Of a stretch of 64,000 nt of DNA, positions 50,729 to 63,000 are shown one piece after another; the stretch's first letter is position 1, and every line of letters begins with the position of its first letter. A program made the position numbers and the translations under genes. The stretch covers positions 1 through 64,000 of the forward strand of contig RCAB01000019.1 in assembly GCA_003640385.1 (NCBI GenBank), written 5' to 3'. The notes under the pieces are model-generated. The model did no database searches, was not told where the DNA came from, and was given only the letters and a program-made list of their open reading frames with translations. Source of the DNA: Setaria digitata. Its lineage: Eukaryota > Nematoda > Chromadorea > Rhabditida > Setariidae.

Positions 50729-53700
50729 ATTAATCCGCCTCTTCACGAGGATATAGGTAAACTTTATGGCATAAAGAAATAACAGTTATGAAAATGTTGT
50801 AAGTAATCGTAAAGGCTAAGTATAGATTTGGTTGAGGGAGTAGGCTGAAGCCTGCCTATATGTTTTCGAATTATATGAATGTCATTTTCTCTTTTCTTGT
50901 TCCATCCTTAAAAATTTCCCGCTAGTTAAATCCTATGCGTATTTGACATGACATAGTATGGTAATCCCAAAATTTTTTTATTTTTCCGGATATGAACCAA
51001 ATGTTTCACATGCTATGTATGTTTGTGTTTATGAGCAGAGATTTATGCAAATTTGCCTGCTTCGATTGCTACAATTTATTTGTATTTTAAAATCACCTGT
51101 AAAATGAGCATTCAAGTTCAAATCTTCTAGGAGTTTGAGATATTAGCTGAATTTTACTGGAACGAGATTCATATTCTATTACTGCTAAATACTTGTCAAT
51201 TTCCACTTATTTAAAAGCAAAAAGAAAAAAAAAACCTTGCACTTGAATGCCTGGGTTTAATCATTTATCTATCTTTGTAGACTGTGGAAGCGCACAAGGC
51301 GCTGTTATTGGTGTGAAATGAGTACAGAATTTAGAAGTAAATGATATTTTGTTAATATCTGTAATCTGCTGACTCTTCAAATATGTAGTGTTGCGGGACT
51401 TTTTTTTTATCTGATCTGATTATAGATAATTCTAGGAAGAAAGTCAAGGGAAGACAATGTTTTCTAGTTCCATCCAGTCATGTACATAATGATGCTGCAT
51501 CTGATTTACTGTAATGAGGGTATGTCTTACTTGACTCACTGCATTTCCAGCTTCACAGAAGATTGCTAAAAATCTGAAATATGTTCTCTTAAACAGCTGA
51601 GTTCTTAGAAACACAAAAAATAACGGATTCCTTTTTTTTCCGTCGTTTTGTAAAATTTTCTAATATTTTTTCATTCCGGTCGCTCTTTCAGGTTCGTTTG
51701 AAGCAACTCTTCGATACATGAGTCTTAAAATATCACTCTTACATGGTTGGAAAGTTAAAATTTTTCTTACAACCGAGGCATCTTTTCAGAAGTAGAGAAT
51801 TCTGTTTTGAAATTTTTCGAGGAAATTGGACATTTGTTTTCGGTCTCTTCCGCTTCTTTTTAGAGCAGACCAGCTGTTATTTTGAGTTGTGAAATTGTTT
51901 AATATGCCCGTATTTCATTTTCAGTGTTGTTTCATGGAGTTATAGCCTTGGTAATCTTCAGGCAAATAATTTAACTTCTGAGCATGTTTAAGAACCAAGT
52001 TTGTTGTCCACACTTTTCTTCATCTTACATTTCGAGTAATTTTCGGTTTTCTGTTGGGAAATACATTCGACAGATTATTTTAAAACAAGTAATATAGATA
52101 TTAAGAGACTGACAGTAAACCATATATTGGGAAGTGTGGAGTTTTATGCATGTATCAGGTCGAACTCGAAATGTTTAAATGGAATTTTTTAAGACCGGTG
52201 AAAGTGTCATATGGTATATTCAGCATGTGAGATTGTTTGCATTTTATTTTGATCATTCTCATAAGTCCGGATTTGGTCATCAGTTTGTATTGCATCCGGA
52301 AAAATTGTTGTAGTGCAATTCTATAATATTTATGTTTCATTTTTGTAAATTGCTGTGTATTAAATTTACTTATTTTTATTTTTGCCTTTCTGGCAATCCC
52401 ACGAAACCCAGGTTTGTTGTAGTGAATCGAACTAAGAAGTAAGCACAGTTCAGAAGAAGCAGTCAAAAATGTTCCAGTAAGCCGGACTGGTTTAGATTAA
52501 TGCCGTTAGAGTAGATGAAGTCTGGAAGGAGAAAAGATGGTACTTTCCAAGTAATTCTTGGTGGAAAAGGAGTCAAGATTTGTACCATAGCTCATTCTTG
52601 GATCGAGTTATTTGAACGGCACCATTTGTCCTGAGAAGTCCAACTTTGGAAAGTTGGTTTTCGGTTCGTGGTTGCTCGTTTCATTTGACTACATTTTGGA
52701 AATGTAAAAGGGTGTAATATAAAACGGAATATTTTGGTAGTTTCTCGTTAGTGCAAATTCTTCATTGGCAAGTTTAGTTCCGTGATTTACTCGAGTCTTA
52801 GAAGTTTTTTGCGGCATAGTGTAAACTATTCATCGTCCATAATAATTTTAGGACTTTTTTTGCCAAAGTGGAAGTTATTCAACAAAATAATGGCAATTCT
52901 TTTTTCAAGGAGAAACCGAACGACAAAGATCTTTGATACACAATGGGCAATAGCAATAGCAATCACGGGTAGCCTGTTTGGGTATGGGTTAAATATGTAA
53001 TGTCCTATTTTGTTTCAAAAATCAAATGTGGAAAACTGGCAACTGGGCGTAAATTTTATTGTATACCAGTGGAGTCGTTCCAAAGCATCTGTGTTTGGTG
53101 TCGTCAATTAGTGAATATTGCTGTCGAGTGTTCTCCATCCAAAAATCATCAGTTGTCTGATAGATAAAATTCTTTGCAAGATTTGATTTGAATGGGATCG
53201 AGAGAAAGTCTGTAATAGCAGTGCTTTCCAATAATCATTCTGCTTAAATTCAAAACTGTATGTGGTAAGCTTGTTTTATACCCGGTTAAGTTAAATTATT
53301 TTCCTAGTTATGACAAATTAAAGAATTATGGAGGAGTCGAAGAAACAAAAAAAAGAGACACTTTCCGAAGCAGATCAAACCGTATAATTGCATTGTGTTG
53401 CATTGGGTAGCTGAAAATGTACATGGAAATTAACCGAAAGAAGAAAGATAACTGAATAAAATATATCCCTTTTCTATGATCACATAAACAATTCAAAAAT
53501 ATGATACTAAAATGTCCGAAATAAGGAAAATGATTAGGAAATAGTGGTGATTGATTGGAAAACAAACGATCTGGTGGAAAGTAATAAAGAAGGAAAATGA
53601 TTGATTAAAGTTTATCGTCTGCGTCTAGATGTCCATATTTCCGGTTTTACAAGCCTTAAAAACGATTATGAAGGGCATCCATGTTGCACAGTTTACCATT

Positions 53701-54350
53701 TCCTTGTAGCACACAGTCTTACCCTTATTGTATCTTTTCTTTACCCTTTCACTCACTACTGGCTATAAGTCCAACTTGTATACAGTTTGCAAATGTTGTT
53801 TATCCAGGACTTTGTGTCCTGGCAATATCTTAACTTTTTTTAAGCACTATCTTAGAAAGATTTAAAGGTATTGGGATTTCATAAATTCTAGCGGATATCT
53901 TCGAAAATATTTGAAATGCTCGGAAGTAAAATGAACATATTTGTTAGTAAACTAAAGTAAATGCAAATGTTTGGTACCGAAAACTAACAGGACACAAGTG
54001 TTACAGATCTGTATTAGGGAGAGTGTACGTTGCATATGATCTAACACTATCACCAGTGTTATTCAGAAGAAATTTTTGATGACATTGTCCCAAGTATTCA
54101 GCTGAATGAGCAGTTAATCTTTCCAGCCTTTGTGATTACGGGATCCGATCTAGTTTTGAATCCAAATATGCTTCCATGTCGGAATGTTGCATTTTTTTTC
54201 TTTTACGAGAACTACGAGAAGACTGTGTTTAAAAAATTATTTTCACTCCTATTTTCCAACCAGTTTTAAAAATACTACTGCTCTTTGTAGTTTAGTAACA
54301 ACCCTAGACCTTTTGTATGAACTACTTTGTTGCGATAAATGGATTATCAT
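50729..54350. other. Intergenic region
   Basis: About 3.6 kb between the RCC1 gene and the phosphorylase, with T runs (for example near 51400-51408). The largest ORF (103 codons, minus, 52155-52466) has no recognisable content. No RNA gene was seen. Alternative 3' UTR of the RCC1 gene and the promoter of the next gene probably share it. Confidence 0.5.
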
Positions 54351-54361
54351 ATTTTCAGGAA
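54351..54361 (+). promoter_or_regulatory. Spliced-leader acceptor of purine nucleoside phosphorylase
   Basis: ATTTTCAG ends at 54358, three bases before the ATG at 54362. It is a strong nematode 3' splice site with no upstream coding exon in view. Confidence 0.6.
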
Positions 54362-56062
54362 ATGTCGATGGTGGATAGCATCAAAGTAATCAAGTAAGTC
54401 TTTTTGCATGAGTATTTTATACCACGTCGCAGCGGTGATCTATAGGTGTAACCAGTTTTTATTAAAAGACCATTTGTTTTGTAGCCCAAGAAGTTACGAT
54501 GATTTGTCTGCAATAGCGGAGTCAGTCCGGAAACAAGTACAACTAAAAGAGAAACCGAAAATAGGCATCATATGTGGTTCCGGTTTAGGCAGCATTGCAG
54601 AATGTACCGAACAGGCAGTGACATTACCCTACAGTAAGATTCCAGGCTTTCCAGTAACGCATGGTAAGTACAAATTTTTACGTGAAACGATTTCCATTTT
54701 ATTCACTGCATGGTTTCGAGAGGTTTCTAAACTGATTTATAATAAAAATCCTCAACTGATGATTACGCCATAATTATTGCAGTTGTCAGCCATAAAGGCA
54801 ATTTAGTGTTTGGTTACATGAACGGAAAATATGTTGTGTGTGTACAGGGTAGATTTCATCCATACGAACACGGAATGGATATGGCACTGGTTAGTCTTTT
54901 CGGTGTTTAGAGTAATTAGTAAAGAACTGCAGCCTGAAATTCAATTTATGCGTAAATCTTTTTACTGTTTGAAGTAATGATTAAGGAACTGAGAAGGAGA
55001 AATTTAGGAAAAATTGTTCAGAGCTAAATTGTTAAAGCAGATTTGCATAATTTTCTATATACTGAAAGCATATTTATAGTGTGCAATGCCAGTGCGCATA
55101 TTGTACTTCCTGGGAGTAGAAACGCTTATTGTATCAAATGCAGCTGGTGGAGTGAATCCCAGTTTCAGAGTGGGTGATTTGATGATAATAAAGGATCACA
55201 TATTTTTGCCTGGCCTTGCTGGATTTTCGCCTTTTGTTGGTCCTCATGATCAGCGTTTTGGTGAACGTTTTGTTTCCCTTCACGAAGCTTATGATGAAAA
55301 ACTCAGGTCCTTATTTTACTTCTCGTTCTCGATTTATTTCTACAAACCACACAGTTGTATCATGCTTAGCAAGCGTTGCGAATTATAATTAATTTACTGC
55401 CACTGAATATCTTAACGCAGTAGAACCGAAGTGACCAGATGTATAAAGAAAAAACTCTTTTTAGACAGTTAGCCATGGAAGTTGGTAGACGGCAAAAAAT
55501 ACGAATTCATGAAGGTGTTTATGCTATGAATGGTGGTCCGCAATTCGAATCGCCAGCAGAGATAAGGATGTTGAAGATAATAGGAACAGACGCTATCGGT
55601 GAATGCTTTTCTATTTCATGGTTTGATTCAACAATTCAAACATTTTTCCCCTATTGCATGGGTGTGTAGTTTCTGAAGGAGTAACTGATCATTTCTCATA
55701 AACATTATTATCTTATCTTCTTCCAGGTATGTCAACATGCCATGAAGTGGTCGTTGCTTGTCAAATGAGAATGCGGGTTTTAGGCTTCTCACTTATTACG
55801 AATGTGTTCGTTTATATTAATGTATCATTAGAAGCCAGAAGTTTTGTTTGAGGAAATATTTTGCTTGGTTTACGGAGACTTTTTGGCAATAATTTTGGTT
55901 TTTGAAATGAGTTTTCCTGAAAATATTTGATCAATTGATTACAGAACAAACGTAAATGCAGATAAGCCAGTAATAGTAACGCATGGAGAAGTGGTGAAAA
56001 CGGGAGAGGAAGCGAAAAAACGAGCTAATAGTTTCATATTAGAAATCGTCAAAAACTTATGA
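54362..56062 (+). CDS. Purine nucleoside phosphorylase
   Basis: Seven phase-consistent exons: 54362-54393, 54485-54663, 54783-54889, 55080-55306, 55465-55598, 55727-55805, 55945-56062; 876 bases, 291 aa, close to the ~289 aa human enzyme. It cleaves inosine/guanosine with phosphate to base plus ribose-1-phosphate in cytosolic purine salvage. Key pieces are visible: the phosphate loop [26 protein letters not shown] across an intron, [25 protein letters not shown], the purine pocket [35 protein letters not shown] and the trimeric-class Asn in SLITN. It ends with a helix ([16 protein letters not shown]). The exon 6 donor was chosen (GT|GTTCGT) because it alone keeps phase with exon 7. AATAAA lies at 56736-56741. 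Trimeric class I PNP is confident; MTA phosphorylase is unlikely given the Asn/Glu pocket. Confidence 0.95.
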
Positions 56063-56735
56063 TTTCTTTCATACTGTATTCTTGAAAAGGATTTATAAAT
56101 ATTAGGTAAAAGAGCTCCACTTATCTGAGTATTCTCAGACTCTTGGTGCTATTACTTTTGATAGAATTATTGACTAAATTGATCTGAACAACGAGTAAGT
56201 GAAGTGTAGTTTGCCCTGTAAAGCAGTTCTGTGAGAAGTGATATCACTGGATTTTGTATTTTAGTTGCACCATCAGTCAGATTTAAAAAAGAGGGTAGGA
56301 GTCTCTATGCTTATCCATTCTTCACATAAAAATTCTGGACGTATATCATTAACCATTTATCAATATTTTTAAAGAGGAGTTAAAAATCTAGGATTTTTGG
56401 CAACTTATCATCACCCTAATGATAATCTTTAACCGCCTTCTGAGAGATTTTTGATAGATTGTACGATATGTGTACAATATTCCTGCGGATTTATATTACA
56501 TATCATTCCTCTTTTTGCTAGGTGTTAAGCTTTTTACTTAGAAAAGTGGTTGTCATGTGAATTGTTGAAAGATTATAGAATAATTGTCTATGGAACAATT
56601 TGAAATGTCAAAAGTAAATCTCAATATTCAAAGACAAATTTTTTTTATCACAGAATTGGCGTCGTCTAAAGAGTTATAAATATTTTGTTGCAATGTAAAT
56701 TTTCTTGAGCTTTGTTTTGAAACTATAAATTAGCA

Positions 56736-56741
56736 AATAAA
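56736..56741 (+). other. Poly(A) signal of purine nucleoside phosphorylase
   Basis: AATAAA about 670 bases after the stop codon; no earlier perfect hexamer was noticed. Confidence 0.4.
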
Positions 56742-59700
56742 AGTTAGCAGGCAACACCTACCCAAGTGTATATTTAATGGAAATGTGCACTGTTTGCAGC
56801 AGAATATCAACTTTCTTATCTCTCTACAAATGTTTCACTGGTCGCAAAATATGCACCTCTGTGGTAGTACATCGATATTTCGATATCCAGACTGTTGAAT
56901 AGAACATTTGAGAGCTACATAAATGTTCCCGTCGATAAGTTTGATTTTCAGGTGCAGAAAGTCCCTACAATCTTGATCTGGACCTGTAATTCACTTGTAT
57001 CATAAAATACAAGATGTATCTTCGTTGTGTGTAGCAAACGGCATAATGTTAGAAGGTAGCTGCGGAAACTCATCTCACTAAAGTAGTAAGTAGTCTGTCG
57101 TAGTAAATATGAGACAATTGGGACCTCGAACTTCATGAATTTCCTTCTGCGATTACGCTGAGTTGTCGAATTTTTTCCGAGCAACATTTGGCTGATTTGT
57201 CACTGATCACCATTTCCACCTGAAGTTTCACAAATGCGCTGTTATATGATTACTGTGTGAAGTCACATTGTAACAAATTTAATTTCCAGTGTGTCGAATA
57301 TCACAACAATGCGGAATTTTATGGGACCCGCTAGAAGAAAGTACCTTGGAATTCAGAATTTATTGTAGTGATATATGAAATGGTTATCGCTCTTTAATCT
57401 GTTGAGTTCTTGATTCGTGATTTTCGTTGCTATAACTGGTTGAAATAGAACATTCTTGAGAACATTCAGGATGCATCTATCACTAAACAGCAAACCGTTA
57501 CTCACGTGTGTAATACTGGAAATTTTAGCACATAAAGCAAATAATCAATAATATAGTTGACATGATGAGCATTCAGTTTTCAATTCGATGAAACCGTTAG
57601 CCAGCCGGCCGGTCAGTAAAGAGTGATAATGATCAAGTGGGAGCTGAAAAACAGTAAAAGAAAAGAAATTTAGTAATGTAAAATGGAGATATGTTGCAAG
57701 TGAGTGCAGCATGCTAACAAGAAGCTAGCTAGCTCAACGGTGGCAGAAAGCAGCGGCAGGAGCACTAGGTAACGATCCTCAGCTAGAAGATGCAAGTGTA
57801 TTGAGGATGCACAACTGCTTCAACTTGTCGTCGTCATACATCAGCACCAACTTCCTGTCCTCACCTATTGCAGTTCCCACTTCGTACACCTCCTCCCCAC
57901 TTATTTCAACTCCTCCCAATCAATCTCCATCTTTTTCTCATAGTTATCACATCTCTTTGACTCACCTGTCCCAGGAAGCATTTTGTATTTCAGCCCTCAC
58001 TTATTTGATTAAAACCATGCTACCAGGATACTGTTTCGGATTCTGATCCTCCATCTCATTCCGTCTGCTTGCTAATTTAGAAACTACTGCCGTTCAATTT
58101 ATCTCTTGCGTGAAGCAGCGTGATTGTCTCTCGTTCTATCTCGGTCTAAAAGTAATGTTCTGGTGATCCTTATCTCAGCTTCTCTCATACTCCCATATTC
58201 ACCTCAGCTTTGCAGTTCTCTCGGCTTTATAATAAAAGTTTTTTCGAATATTTGAATGATGAACCTTTGAACAAAATTTATTTTCTCAGTTACGAGAGTG
58301 ACAGTTCTGAACTAGGGCTACGTCCTAGATAAATTGGTTAATTTTTTTATTCAGTAATAGCAGTTAAATCGCTGGATTACTCAAAATGATTTTGTGTAAG
58401 CTGTATAGGGATAATCCAAGAATACATCATGTGCAAAAAGACAGAATTCCAAAAATTAAGCGCAGTTAGAAAATGGATCCCTTCATGTTTTCAAATTATG
58501 CTATAATTTAAATACCGAGAAATTGGATAGCGAAAAAAGTAGTAAATGCTGGAAAAAAAGTATTTTTAAATTCAGAAGGTAGAATTTCCCAAGGTAGAAA
58601 TGAGAAATCTTCAGTTTTTCTTTAATCGAACTCATTACTTCGATCTAGAACTGTCGATTCGTTACTTATAAAATAGCTTTATTTTTTCCTTTCAGTTTTG
58701 TATCTGAAAATGTAATGCTTTTAGAAATGAATAAAATAAAAGTAATTCAATAAGCGGTAACTGTACATTACAGTTATACATCATATTATTTGATGATCAA
58801 ATATCATGATCGCTAGTCTTCATCAGTTAATTAAAAGTGCAACAGCAGCCGTATATTCAAGCAACACTTGGCACTTTAAATTACTAAGTTCGGTGCTGCG
58901 CGGTTAAATACTTTTATTTGAGCGGTTGCGAAAGGGGTTCACTGTCATTGTAAATCATAAAATATTTTTCCTGTTTTTGTTTTTGCAGTTGAGTTGCAAT
59001 ATATTTATTATACGTAGAAAGTAAACAGTTGTTTCTATCGTATTTGTTCAGTAAAGCTGCTTTCTTGAAAAGCAATTAAACTAACTAAATTATTATCATC
59101 AACTTCATCGACATCTCCAAAATGCGCACCATTAAAGTATGACAGATCACTTTTTAGTTGTTTGTGAGATATGAATATGATTTTTTTCCATCAAAATTTT
59201 TTTATCTAGTTTAATTCGACCACTAGAGACTAAATTAGTCCTAGTTAGTTGTTCAGGCGCTATTCGTGCATTTCAAACAATGTTAGAATCAATAATTTAT
59301 TAACTGTCTAATAAAAATCACAGTTAATAACTGGTTATTTAAAGGTGATAATGTTGTAAGGAGACTCAACATCATCAACCATTTCGCTGGATGTTTGTAA
59401 ATTATCTTTGAGCGTTTGCTGTTTCTACTTTACCCTTGTCGTAAATTTTGTTAACCAACAAATTACAAGACCAGCTTAATCGTTCCATAAGTCATACCTG
59501 AGCTACGCATAACGTTTATTCAGTTTTGTTTGTATATTAAGGTAATACCGTTTTCTTTTCTTTTTTTTTAAGAAATTGAAAAGTTTTCAACTTTAAAGAA
59601 AAGCTTTAGAAATTTCGGAATTTTTTTCTCAAATAGTGAAATTTGGAATGCACTTCACCCTATCTTTTACTAACTACTACAGAATATAGTTCGGTAGTGG

Positions 59701-60083
59701 ATATACTTTTCCAAAAGGATATAGATATGGGAGTAATGAATAGATTATTGAATATGCTGCATTACAAACTATTTTTCATTTCAGGCTTTTTTTTGGAAGA
59801 CACTACTAAAGGAATGTAAAAAAGAGCTGATAAGAAAGTGAGTTTTATTAAGTAACATCGCATATTTACCGTAACTTACTCCCTTATTTCATTTTTTAAT
59901 GCATGATTTTTGAAAGGTATCGTCGACAAAATATTTCTGCAACACATGAATTATAAGTAGTGAGTTAATTTACATATATACCTTAAAAATTTGCTTATTA
60001 CTGACTCCTTTTGGGTAGGAGTCTATTGACATTGAATCTGTTGTTGGTCGTGTTATGTCTTATCTAACCTAGATTTAAATACA
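56742..60083. other. Intergenic region upstream of the kinase
   Basis: Mostly AT-rich. A locally GC-richer, less skewed block at about 57600-58060 contains an 81-codon Ser/Pro/Thr-rich ORF (57801-58046, +) and a palindromic GCCGGCCGGC at 57605-57614. This could be an exon or regulatory block but has no family match I recognise. Confidence 0.4.
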
Positions 60084-60093
60084 GTTGACAGAA
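60084..60093 (+). promoter_or_regulatory. Possible spliced-leader acceptor of the kinase
   Basis: CAGTTGACAG ends at 60091, two bases before the ATG at 60094. It is weaker than the TTTCAG sites of other genes here, so an upstream exon (for example Ig-domain exons) is also possible. Confidence 0.35.
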
Positions 60094-63000
60094 ATGGTGA
60101 TTTTCACAACTTTACCACCTGGTACAAGTAATGATGACGGTCGTATATTGGTTGACGAGTCAGATTATGAAGGAGGTAACTTGTGGGTCTATTTTTCGCA
60201 CTTTTTTTCTTGATTATTCTGACTAAATATTTTTTTAATGAAATTTGTCAAGTTTCTTCCGTTTCTCTCAATTATGTTGTAGTGGATGATGAACAACTTC
60301 CATTTGAAATCAAAGATGTTGTTCGGATACGAGCTAATGAAAAGTTTTCGAAGTGTTATGATTGTATGGACGAAATTGGAGAGTTAGTATTCTTCAGATA
60401 AAATTTAAGTGACAGGTTATGGAAATGCTAAACTGACAGCTCGTGCTTCGTGTGTAGGTGGAATTTGGAATGTATGAAAAAATGATTATTGTTTTTGTTG
60501 TGCATTGTTAAATTTCTTTGACTGAATGAAATGTAGCAAGTATCGTGCTTGTCACACTTCATCAAAGAAAAAATATATTCAGAGGGAAGTTTGGGAAAGT
60601 GTATCGATGCCGTGAAAAAGCAACAGGACTTGAGCTCGCAGCAAAGCGTATCAAAATAAAGCGTGATGCAGATCGAGAGAAAGTGGAACGAGAGGTTTGT
60701 TGTAATGATGAATGGAAGTGAGTTTAGTTCAAGAAAATGTCACACTTTGTCTCCTGATTTACAAAATAATTTAGGTAGCCATAATGACGCGGTTGAGACA
60801 TCCTAGAATAGCGCAGATCTACGATGCTTTTGCAACACCTGATAACGATGTCGTACTGGTTATGGAAATGTAAGCTTCTCAGCATTACTTTTCTGATTTT
60901 GCTTCATTTTCCATTATACTTGTGATTTGAGATCGAATTTAGAGTGAACGGCGGGGAATTATTTGACCGAGTCGTTGACGAGAATTACATTCTAACAGAG
61001 CTGGCCGTTGTAATGATCGTCCGTCAATTATGCGAAGCAATTAGTTATATTCACAGCAAAAATGTTGTTCATCTCGATATAAAGGTTATGCTTACATTCC
61101 ATTAATTCTTTTCCCTTGATTACCAAATGATTAAAATAATATAGCGCAAGATCTCGAACTTGAAGCATTCGTCAGAAGACTTAACAATCTAATTCAAATA
61201 AATGAATAAAAGTTTTTTGCTGTATTAAGCTTAAATTCTTGAACACCATCCAAATGAATTTTCTATATTCAAAATTAGTAATCGATCATGATAAAATATA
61301 CAAAAAGTTAATTATTTCATTATTTGCCAAGTATTTGATGTTTTATTCAATATTTCATCTCCGTTAAAATGAATAATTGCAGCCAGAAAATATCATGTGC
61401 GTTTCACAAACGGGTAATCGCATAAAACTTATTGATTTTGGACTTGCTCAATTTTATGATGGTTCTTCAAATTTATTATTTATGGCCGGGACACCGGAAT
61501 TCGTCGCTCCGGAAGTGATCAAATTTGAACCTATTGATTTCTATACAGATATGTGGAGCATTGGCGTCATCACTTATATCCTGTTAGACTAAAATTCTTT
61601 TTAGCAGATGAGTTGGAGGGCTAGCGCTTTGATATAATCAACAATTTCATTTCTTATAATGGGTTATTTTTAATTCTTAATATACAGGGGTTAATTTTTT
61701 TAATTTAATCAAATACAGGTATTGCAGATTGTCAGGCATCTCACCATTTTTGGGCGAAACACTAGGTGACACCTACGTAGCGGTTGAAAAGGGAGAATGG
61801 GAGTTTGACGATGAGGCTTTCCAAGGGATTTCTGACGCTGCTAAAGACTTCATATCCAAACTTCTTATCATGGACCAGAAGTTTGTTTCTATTGCTATTT
61901 GGAATATTGGTAAATGCTTCCTTGATCAATACCTCACACACTTTTTATTATTCATATTTAAATGCAGGCAAAGGATGCTTCCGGAGGACTGCCTACATCA
62001 TTCATGGATTGTTGACAGCCGAACAAAAGCGGCAAATGATCTGATGTTAAATCAAGTTAGCAATGGCACTCCATTATCGAAAGAGGGATTGAAATATTAT
62101 CTCAGAAATAAGCGTTTTCGGGTAAGCAGTAATTATCTCCACTCACTGTTTGATTATTCAAGAATGGATTTGAAAAGGTTGATTTTTGAAAATCTTAACT
62201 AAGCAAGAAAACTCAAACTGGATCAGCCATTCAAAATAATCGCATTTAAGGTAAAAATCACTACATGAGAAAGATTTCCATACTCTCCAGCCTTATGACA
62301 TAATAATTAATACCTAGGACTAGTACCCACTACCATCAAATTTTTTATCGACAACCACATCGTGTTAGTGAAATATGATTTTAACTCTACTGAGCAATAG
62401 AGGGATTATTTGAGCATCGAAAAATAGAACAACTTCTTCGGAAGCGAAGAAAAAATGCCAATATTGAGATAGCGTGGACATTTGTCAATATTTCAAGTGT
62501 CAGGTTTGAGTAAGGCAGTAATTGATTGTAGACAATCTTCTCAAACTTGTTAGCTAATCCAATTAATTACTACGAGAATGTTTCCAGAAGGCGACTTGGG
62601 CATTGGTTTTTCTGATTCGATTCAAACGACAAACACTGATGAACTTCGGAAAGCGAAAAATTCCTGATGAGTTTATTATGGCCAAAGTATATGATAGTCT
62701 TCCTATTCCAGTAAAAGAAATTACTGGAAGCTGTATAGAATCTGAATCTAACGCGAACGTAAAAGCAGAATTTACACTGGATGGCCAGAAAACGGAACAA
62801 ATGTTACCTAATATTTCAAATGTAATAGGAGAAGTGTTTGATACTACCAGAACGGAATTAGTCGCTGCAGCAAAACATCCTGAGGTAGTAAGCTTTAGCT
62901 GTTGATTCTTTTTTCTTTACAGATATGAGATTAGAGACAATTTCTAATGGTCAAAAGTATTTCTAGGAAAAGAAGTTAAGCAGCGAGATTCCGAAAAAAA

